From: Lysobacterales bacterium
Lineage (GTDB): Bacteria; Pseudomonadota; Gammaproteobacteria; Xanthomonadales; Ahniellaceae
Direction: 5' to 3'
Length of the DNA stretch: 64,000 nucleotides
Assembly (NCBI GenBank): GCA_016182785.1
Contig: JACPFU010000030.1
Coordinates: forward strand, 78,832-142,831
The translations under genes were made by a program, and so were the position numbers. Positions 58,526 to 64,000 of this stretch are shown piece after piece; the stretch's first letter is position 1; each line of letters starts with the position of its first letter. The notes below the pieces were generated by a model. It was not told the DNA's origin and ran no database searches. It worked only from the letters and a program-made list of their open reading frames with translations.

Positions 58526-59772
58526 GCCGGCCCCGCCTGCGCAGCCGGCTGTTGCTGCTGCTGACCGCGGTGGTCGGCAGCGTGTTGCTGATCGCCGCCG
58601 CGGTGATGGCGCAGCAGACGCTCGGCGAAGGCGCGACGCGGCTGGCGCGCATGGTCGGCGCGGCGGTGGCCGCGCTGGACCGGGCGCTGCCGCAGAACCG
58701 CGGCAGCGAAGAGCGCGCCTCGCTGGCGCGCCTCGGCGTGCAGCTGTCGCAAACGCCGCCGCCGCACCAGCGGCCGGACACGCTGCTCGGACGCGAGCTG
58801 ATGGCCACGTTGCAGCGCGACCGGCGCATCCCCGACGAGCTGCACTTCAGCAGCGGTCCGCCGGTGCGCATCTGGTTTCGTTCGCGCAGCGTGCCGGAAC
58901 TGTGGATCGGCCTGCCGCTCGAAAACCTGCGCGAGCCGTTGGCGCGCGCCTCGTTCTGGATCCTGCTGCTGGCCGGAGCGGTGGTGTGGATCGCGGCCGG
59001 GCTGCTGGCGCGGCAACTGCTGCGGCCGCTGGAGCAGGTCGCGGCGGCGGCGCCACGCATGCTCGCCGGCGACCCGCCCGGCGACCTGCTCGATGGCGCC
59101 ACGCGTGAAACCGTGCAGCTGGTCGAAGCGCTGGATCGGGCCGCGCGCACGCTGCGCGAGCACAACGCCGCACGCGAACGCATGCTGGTCGGTCTCTCGC
59201 ACGACCTGCGCACGCCGCTGGCGCGCCTGCGCTTCGCGCTCGAACTGGGCGACGACGCCGACCCGGCGACGCGCGCCGCGATGTTCGACGACATCGCCGA
59301 GATGGACGCGCTGATCGGCGAAGCGCTGGCGCTGGCACGCGGCGGTGGCGACGAGCCGGTGCAGCTGATCGCGCTGGCGCAACTGCTGGCGGAACTGGCG
59401 ACGCGCTCGCGCGTGCTCGGTGACGTGCGCTGCGCCGCGGTGGAGCCGATGCTGCAGGTGGCGGCGCAACCGACGGCGTTGCGGCGCGCGCTCGGCAACC
59501 TGGTGCAGAACGCGCTCCGCCATGGTGCCGCGCCGGTGCTGCTGTCGGCGCGCGAGGTGCATGGCGAGGTCGAGATCGAAGTGCGCGACCAGGGGCGCGG
59601 TCCCGGCCAGGCCGACGTCGGCACGCGCGGTTTCGGCATCGGGCTGTCGGTGGTACGCGCGATGGCGACGGCGCATGGCGGTCGTCTCGAATTGCGCACC
59701 CTCGACCACGGCTTCGCCGCGGTGCTGTGCCTGCCGCGAAGCCGCGGCCAGGGTGACGCGCGCGCGTCCTAG
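58522..59772 (+). CDS. EnvZ-like sensor histidine kinase
   Basis: 416 aa. Two membrane helices (LLLLLTAVVGSVLLIAAAV; FWILLLAGAVVWIAAGLLA) bracket a periplasmic domain, followed by HAMP, the H-box GLSHDLRTPLARLR and N/G boxes (GNLVQNALRHG; DQGRGPG; GFGIGLSVV). The sequence resembles EnvZ, so osmotic or envelope signals are plausible. Translated with the upstream OmpR-type regulator. Its stop overlaps the convergent lipoprotein gene. Confidence 0.92.
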   Translation: MSRPRLRSRLLLLLTAVVGSVLLIAAAVMAQQTLGEGATRLARMVGAAVAALDRALPQNRGSEERASLARLGVQLSQTPPPHQRPDTLLGRELMATLQRDRRIPDELHFSSGPPVRIWFRSRSVPELWIGLPLENLREPLARASFWILLLAGAVVWIAAGLLARQLLRPLEQVAAAAPRMLAGDPPGDLLDGATRETVQLVEALDRAARTLREHNAARERMLVGLSHDLRTPLARLRFALELGDDADPATRAAMFDDIAEMDALIGEALALARGGGDEPVQLIALAQLLAELATRSRVLGDVRCAAVEPMLQVAAQPTALRRALGNLVQNALRHGAAPVLLSAREVHGEVEIEVRDQGRGPGQADVGTRGFGIGLSVVRAMATAHGGRLELRTLDHGFAAVLCLPRSRGQGDARAS

Positions 59773-60176
59773 TTCGAGGCGCGCAGCTTCGGCAGGCCGC
59801 TGACCAGCCACCAGCGCTTGGCGGCAGCGTCGTAGCGCCAGCGCATGCGTTCGATGGTGGAGCGGCTTTCCTGGGTGTGGCGGTTGACGAAGTCGAGCTG
59901 CACCACCTGCTCGACTTCGGTCGGCGACAGCAGGGTCGGCGGCTGCTCGCGATACCCGGCGATCTGCAGCTGCTTCAGCCGCTCGATCTCGAACGCGGTC
60001 GGCTTGGCGGCGTCCGGGGCGAGGAAGCCGATGGCCTCGTCGACGTTGCCCCAGCGGATGGTCGCGGCGTACTGGTCGAGGATGGCGTCGAGCAGCTTGT
60101 CCTGCTCGCGCGTCGAACTGCACGCGGCGAGCATCGCGAGGATGGCAAACAGCAGCGTGCGCAGCGTCAGGCCCAT
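59769..60176 (-). CDS. small lipoprotein of unknown function
   Basis: 135 aa with a type II signal peptide ending in the lipobox LAAC (TLLFAILAMLAACSS). The mature part (ILDQYAATIRWGNVDEAIGFL; VVQLDFVNRHTQESR; WRYDAAAKRWWLVSGLP) looks like an NTF2/SnoaL-like alpha-beta fold. The lead gene, one base upstream, is a hotdog thioesterase. Confidence 0.82.
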   Translation of the reverse strand: MGLTLRTLLFAILAMLAACSSTREQDKLLDAILDQYAATIRWGNVDEAIGFLAPDAAKPTAFEIERLKQLQIAGYREQPPTLLSPTEVEQVVQLDFVNRHTQESRSTIERMRWRYDAAAKRWWLVSGLPKLRASN

Positions 60177-60177
60177 G

Positions 60178-60636
60178 TCATGCACTCCGTTTGGCGACGA
60201 ATTTCCCGAACATGCGGCAGGCGACGCCACCGCCCTCGGCGACGGCGACCTCGGCCATCATGGTGATGCGGGCCTTGCCCTGCTTGCGCAACTCGGCGAC
60301 GAATTGGTCCCAGTCCTGCCCCGGCTCGGCCGCGGCCTCGGCGGTCAGCGCGTCCCAGACCGGGTTGAGGTAGCTGATCGCGCTGTCCTGCACGAACACA
60401 TCGGCCTCCTCCCCGGCTTCGGCCAGCTTCAGGTTGACCAGGCCCCAGGCGGCGAGGGTCATCAGGCTGGCGAGGCTGCCACCGAAGGCGCAGCCCTTGT
60501 CGTTGACGTTTGCCGCCAGCGGCGCCTGCAGCGCGATGCGGTGGCCGTCGTAGTCGAGCACGCCGACACCCATCGCGCGCGCCAGCGGGATGGTTTCCAG
60601 GATCGTGCGTTCGAGCGAGACGGTGTCGTGGATCAT
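60178..60636 (-). CDS. YiiD C-terminal-type hotdog thioesterase
   Basis: 152 aa hotdog-fold protein. DKGCAFGGSLASLMTLAAWG matches the conserved NxxGxxFGGS-like helix of the YiiD_C thioesterase family, and SISYLNPVWD-like ISYLNPVWD follows. Probably acts on an acyl-CoA or acyl-ACP. One base separates its stop from the lipoprotein gene start, so they form a unit. It is divergent from hemD. Confidence 0.85.
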   Translation of the reverse strand: MIHDTVSLERTILETIPLARAMGVGVLDYDGHRIALQAPLAANVNDKGCAFGGSLASLMTLAAWGLVNLKLAEAGEEADVFVQDSAISYLNPVWDALTAEAAAEPGQDWDQFVAELRKQGKARITMMAEVAVAEGGGVACRMFGKFVAKRSA

Positions 60637-60717
60637 GCCCCAGTCTGCCGACTCGCGTGCATGCAGCGCAAGCTTCGGGCGATGACGCCACCGCCGAACG
60701 CCACTAACCTTCGCGCC

Positions 60718-61479
60718 ATGAACACCATCGCACACGAGTCGGAGCCACTGCACGGGCGCAGCCTGGTGCTCACGCGACCGGCCGGGGAGAACCGCACCTT
60801 CGCCGCGGAACTGCGCCGTCGCGGCGCTGCGGTCGTGGCGCTGGCACCGTTTCGCGTGGTGGCGCGCAAGGACCCGGCGATCGCGCGCATTGCGCTGCGC
60901 GCCGCCGCCAACGCCGACGTGCTGGTCTTCGCCAGCACACTGGCGGTGCGCCATGCGTTCGCGCTGGTGCCGGACCTGCTCGCGCGCGGCGTCGTGATCG
61001 CGCAGGGACCGGCGACCCGCGACGCGCTGCGCGCGCATGGCGTCGAAGCGGACATGCCGGAGCAGGGATTCCGCAGCGAAGACGTGCTCTTGCACCCGCG
61101 GCTGGCGCAGGCACGCCGCGTCGTGCGCATCACCGGCGAGGGCGGGCGCGACTGGCTGGTGCGACGCCTGCGCGAACGCGGCGTCGATGCCGCCGACCTG
61201 CCGGTGTATGCGCGCGCGTCGTGCAGCGCACGCGCCTCGACCTTGCGCCGCATCGATGCGATGGCGCAACCGCAGCTGGTCGTCAGCAGCCGCGAGGCGT
61301 TGCTCGCGCTGCCGGCGCTGCTCGGCGAGGCGCGCTGGTTGCGGCTGGCGGCCAATCCGGTGTTCGTCAGCAGCGACCGCCTCGCCGCGCTCGCGCGCGG
61401 CATGCATTGCCGCGACGTCGTGGTCGCGGCGTCGGCGCGCCTGCTCGACCTCGCCGCCGCAATCGCGACGCGGCGCTGA
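60718..61479 (+). CDS. hemD: uroporphyrinogen-III synthase
   Basis: 253 aa. It closes and isomerises hydroxymethylbilane to uroporphyrinogen III. The sequence begins HGRSLVLTRPAGENRTFAAEL, with ADVLVFASTLAVRHAF in the first domain and RITGEGGRDWLVRRLRERG in the second, both typical. This family is poorly conserved; the HemX-HemY neighbours secure the call. hemC is not in the window. Confidence 0.9.
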   Translation: MNTIAHESEPLHGRSLVLTRPAGENRTFAAELRRRGAAVVALAPFRVVARKDPAIARIALRAAANADVLVFASTLAVRHAFALVPDLLARGVVIAQGPATRDALRAHGVEADMPEQGFRSEDVLLHPRLAQARRVVRITGEGGRDWLVRRLRERGVDAADLPVYARASCSARASTLRRIDAMAQPQLVVSSREALLALPALLGEARWLRLAANPVFVSSDRLAALARGMHCRDVVVAASARLLDLAAAIATRR

Positions 61480-61483
61480 TAGC

Positions 61484-62524
61484 ATGGCTACGCCCGCAGA
61501 AGCCGCCGCCATGACCGAGCCGAATCCCCAACGCCCCGCGCGCGCCGGACGCGGAGCCTTGATCCTCGCACTGTTGGCGATCGGACTGTCGCTGCTGGCA
61601 CTGGTCGCGTTCTGGTACGGGCTGGCGGCGATCGACCGCGGCGCCCAGGAGCGCGAAACGCTGGAACGCAAGCTGCTGCTCGGCGAGGAAGACGCGGCCA
61701 ACCTGCGCCGCGAACTGGCCGAGCTAACCCGACGCATCGACGACTCCGCCGCGCTCGATCGCAGCCTGCGCGAAGAGTTGCTTGGCGTCAGCGAACGCGC
61801 CGCGCTGCTCGAACAGGCGATCAAGCGCGTTTCGGAAAACCGCATGGACAGCGTCTCCGAGTTGCGCCTGAACCAGGCCGAGTGGTTGCTGTCGGCAGGC
61901 ATCGAGCGGCTGCAGGTGTTCCATGACCTCGGTGCCGCGATCATGGCGCTGCGTCTGGCCGACGCCGAGCTGGCGCGACTCGGGGACGCGCGCTACGCCG
62001 GCGTGCGCCAGAGCCTGGCGCAGGAAATCGTCGCGCTCGAGGCGGTGCCGCAGCAGGCCCATGCCGACGCGCTGGTGCAGCTCGCCGAGCTGCGTGCGCG
62101 CCTGCCGCAGCTGCCGTTGCGCCATGCGTCTGCGGTCGCGGCCGCGGACGACAGCGCGAGCGGGCGCTTCGAGGCGTTGTTGCGCGGTCTGGTGCGCGTG
62201 CGCCGGGTGACGCCGCGCGAAGCCGGCCTGCTCGGCCCGCTCGGCGCGGAAACGCTGCGCGCGGTGATCGCGCTCGACCTGCTGCACGCCGAGGAGGCGT
62301 TGCGCCAGATGGATGCGCCGCGCTATCGCGCGCTGGTGACGCAGGCCGGCGAGTCGCTGGCCACCGGTTTCGACCTGGACGCGGCGTCGACCCGCGACGT
62401 TCGTGACCGCCTCGGGCAGCTGGCGGCCTACCAGCCGGTGCCGTGGCCGAAGCCGGGCGCCGCGCTCGAGCAACTGGTCAACCTGCGCCACACCCACGAC
62501 GTCGCGGTCGGGGTCGAACAGTGA
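61484..62524 (+). CDS. hemX: HemX membrane protein
   Basis: 346 aa (337 if the ATG at 61511 is used). One N-terminal membrane helix (ALILALLAIGLSLLALVAFW), a coiled coil (LLLGEEDAANLRRELAELTR) and an alpha-helical domain with RLNQAEWLLSAGIERLQ. These are typical of HemX, which lies between hemD and hemY in gammaproteobacteria. Often misannotated as a methyltransferase; the real role is unclear. Its stop overlaps the hemY GTG. Confidence 0.9.
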   Translation: MATPAEAAAMTEPNPQRPARAGRGALILALLAIGLSLLALVAFWYGLAAIDRGAQERETLERKLLLGEEDAANLRRELAELTRRIDDSAALDRSLREELLGVSERAALLEQAIKRVSENRMDSVSELRLNQAEWLLSAGIERLQVFHDLGAAIMALRLADAELARLGDARYAGVRQSLAQEIVALEAVPQQAHADALVQLAELRARLPQLPLRHASAVAAADDSASGRFEALLRGLVRVRRVTPREAGLLGPLGAETLRAVIALDLLHAEEALRQMDAPRYRALVTQAGESLATGFDLDAASTRDVRDRLGQLAAYQPVPWPKPGAALEQLVNLRHTHDVAVGVEQ

Positions 62525-63795
62525 CCTTGTACCGGCTGCTGCTGGTGCTGCTGCTGGCGGCGGTCGTCGGCGCCGGCGCGGTCTACGGCCTGCGTGGCGA
62601 TACCGGTTACGTGCTGATCCAGCGCGGCGACCTCGCGATCGAGACCACCGTGGTCAACGCCGTGTTCCTGCTGCTGGCGGCGCTGGCGCTGCTCTACGTC
62701 GCGGTCTGGCTGCTGCGCTGGCCGTTGCGGCTGTGGCAGGCCGGCGCGCGGCGCGGCGCGCGCCGGCGCTTTCTCGACGGCATGATCGCGCTGGTCGCCG
62801 GTCGCCCGGGTCGTGCCGGACAGCAGCTGCTCAAGGCGACGCGCCTGCCCTCGCTGAAACTGCCGGCGCTGATCGCGGCGCACGCGGCGGCGCATGCGCG
62901 CGGCGACCGCACCGAGGAGGTGCGCCTGCTCGACCTGCTCACGCAAGCCGCCGAGACCCACGACCTGGCCACCGAACTGCGCGCCCGCAACGAGTTGCTC
63001 GACGGCCGCGCCGGCGCCGCGATCGAGATGATGGTGCCGCTGGCGCAGGCGTCGCGGCTGTCGCCGATGGGCGCACGCTGGCTGGTCGAAGCACTCGCCG
63101 CACGCAAGCGCGCGCGCGAGGCGCTCGCCTACCTGCCACGCATCCGCCAGAGCCAGCAGTTGCCGCCGGACGAGCTGGCGCGCTTCGTCAGCCGCATCCT
63201 GGTCACCGCGATCGAACAGACCAGCGATGCGATCAACCTGCATGCGCTGTGGGCCGACCTGAACCGCGACGAGAAGCGCCTGGCCGAAGTCGCGATTGCC
63301 TATGCGCGGCGTGCAGTGCAACTGAACCTGATCGCGCAGGCGGCGCAGGAGATCGAGGCGACGCTGAAGCACGGCTGGTCCGCGGCGCTGGTGCTGGCCT
63401 ATGGCGCATTGCCGCCGGACGCCAAGGTGGCCCCGCGCCTCAAGCACGCCGAGGCCTGGCTGGAAGCGCACGCCAGCGATCCGGCGCTGCTGTTGACGCT
63501 CGGGCGCCTCAGTCGCCAGGAGCACCACTGGATCAAGGCCGAGGACTACCTGCGCCGTGCCGTCGCCTACGGTGCCGGCGCCGACGCCTGGGAAGAACTC
63601 GGCCGCTGCTACGCCGAACAGGGCGACACCGAGCGCACCGCCAAGGCGCTGGCGAACGCGCTGGCGGTGCAGCACGGTGAAGCTCCGGCCTCGCTGATGG
63701 CGCGACACAGCGCCGAAGACCTGCTGGCACCGCTGCCGGTGGCCGAGGAACGCGACGACATGGGCATTCCGCGCCTGCCGGGGGCGCGGCGCTGA
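62521..63795 (+). CDS. hemY: HemY-like heme biosynthesis-associated TPR membrane protein
   Basis: 424 aa from GTG 62521. Two N-terminal membrane helices (YRLLLVLLLAAVVGAGAVYG; NAVFLLLAALALLYVAVWLL), RGDLAIETTV between them, then cytoplasmic or periplasmic TPR repeats (PALLLTLGRLSRQEHHWIKAEDYLRRAV). This is the proteobacterial HemY, distinct from protoporphyrinogen oxidase of the same name. End of the hem unit. Confidence 0.93.
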   Translation: MTLYRLLLVLLLAAVVGAGAVYGLRGDTGYVLIQRGDLAIETTVVNAVFLLLAALALLYVAVWLLRWPLRLWQAGARRGARRRFLDGMIALVAGRPGRAGQQLLKATRLPSLKLPALIAAHAAAHARGDRTEEVRLLDLLTQAAETHDLATELRARNELLDGRAGAAIEMMVPLAQASRLSPMGARWLVEALAARKRAREALAYLPRIRQSQQLPPDELARFVSRILVTAIEQTSDAINLHALWADLNRDEKRLAEVAIAYARRAVQLNLIAQAAQEIEATLKHGWSAALVLAYGALPPDAKVAPRLKHAEAWLEAHASDPALLLTLGRLSRQEHHWIKAEDYLRRAVAYGAGADAWEELGRCYAEQGDTERTAKALANALAVQHGEAPASLMARHSAEDLLAPLPVAEERDDMGIPRLPGARR

Positions 63796-63808
63796 GGTGA
63801 TGGTCCGG

Positions 63809-63834
63809 ATCGCGCGGTGGCCGGCGCTCCTGCA
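63809..63834. repeat. half copy of the REP-like repeat, cut short at the IS110 side
   Basis: Matches the left arm found at 46019-46044 with small changes (GGCGCTCCTGCA end). No right arm follows; after about 30 nt the sequence becomes the leader of an IS110-type transposase. This looks like a REP element interrupted by the insertion. Confidence 0.7.
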
Positions 63835-63863
63835 AACAGCCTCGAAGCCGTGTGCCGTTTGTA

Positions 63864-63942
63864 ATTGGATGGACTCGCCCCTCGCCGAGGCGTCATTCGC
63901 GCCACGGTGGTATCCAATGAGGACCAACGACAGCGAGGGGCG
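63864..63942 (+). ncRNA. structured leader ahead of the IS110 transposase (candidate guide/bridge RNA region)
   Basis: Two complementary pairs are interleaved: ATTGGAT (63864-63870) with ATCCAAT (63912-63918), and CGCCCCTCGC (63876-63885) with GCGAGGGGCG (63933-63942). That order allows a pseudoknot. IS110 elements are known to express a bridge RNA from the non-coding end next to the transposase; position fits, identity is unproven and the element's left boundary is unknown. Confidence 0.45.
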
Positions 63943-63947
63943 GGCCC

Positions 63948-64000
63948 ATGAAAGAGCGTACGGCAAAATTCGAGGTGTTGGCGATCGACCTGGCGAAGAA
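63948..64000 (+). CDS. IS110-family transposase, N-terminal fragment (runs off the window)
   Basis: Seventeen codons are visible: KERTAKFEVLAIDLAKK. The AIDLAK segment matches the start of the DEDD catalytic domain of IS110 transposases, in which the first acidic residue sits in GIDVAK-like sequence. A GCGAGGGGCGGG purine-rich stretch lies just upstream. Too little is present to assign a subgroup. Confidence 0.6.
   Translation, partial: MKERTAKFEVLAIDLAK

Noticed and set aside
55441..59772. 1443-codon open frame on the plus strand
   Set aside because: Only the last 416 codons (58522-59772) are the EnvZ-like kinase. The rest is antisense to the TPR kinase and in the wrong frame over the OmpR-type regulator.

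Overview
The window is a GC-rich bacterial chromosome fragment with tightly packed genes. Gene content (RpoD with a long non-conserved region, PriA, HemD-HemX-HemY, UppP, a LpxL-type acyltransferase, DTD, ubiquinone-sensing RegB/RegA) indicates a gammaproteobacterium. The cell-surface proteins and the sigma factor/DUF3619/DUF3106 cluster look most like Lysobacterales (Xanthomonadales). That placement is my inference from gene families; no 16S gene is present.

Layout. 0-6.7 kb: end of a DUF4143 ATPase, uppP, an orphan NtrX-like regulator without the sigma-54 contact loop, a toxin-antitoxin pair whose PIN toxin is frameshifted, a Tat-exported amidase and a secreted propeller protein. 6.8-9.8 kb: a large Cache-HAMP-PAS-GGDEF-EAL protein. 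9.8-13.5 kb (minus strand): a four-gene operon with 4-nt overlaps at every junction, encoding a TMEM43-like protein, an Lgt-fold protein, a tetraether-lipid-synthase-like radical SAM enzyme and a small membrane protein. 13.6-18.8 kb: a cupredoxin pair, a short-chain reductase-like protein, a transglutaminase/TPR protein, a lipid A acyltransferase and dtd. 19-25.4 kb: rpoD, a UbiA prenyltransferase with a GT-C membrane glycosyltransferase, a tRNA(CAU) with a degenerate tandem copy, and a membrane polyferredoxin. 25.4-34.9 kb: three exported proteins with the GFE tail around a regA-regB-class V aminotransferase operon.

35.6-50.8 kb holds a nearly complete purine-to-ureidoglycolate catabolic locus: xdhC/B/A, adenine/adenosine deaminase, HIU hydrolase, membrane urate hydroxylase PuuD, ureidoglycolate lyase, allantoicase, OHCU decarboxylase and PuuE allantoinase, headed on one side by a secreted nuclease. 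50.9-63.8 kb: priA, a possible DnaA-box cluster, a sigma factor/DUF3619/DUF3106 cluster, three two-component proteins, a lipoprotein and thioesterase pair, and hemD-hemX-hemY. The right edge enters an IS110-family element that follows a truncated copy of the window's main palindromic repeat.

The most striking signals are: (1) five unrelated Sec-exported proteins ending in the same short tail, [LIVM]-F-x-[SDN]-G-F-E, a candidate C-terminal sorting signal; (2) the radical SAM/Lgt-fold operon, a candidate membrane-lipid remodelling system; (3) the IS110 junction with a pseudoknot-capable leader; (4) a double palindrome inserted in frame inside xdhB. Two genes (PIN toxin, DUF3619) appear broken by single-base frameshifts, which could also be assembly errors.
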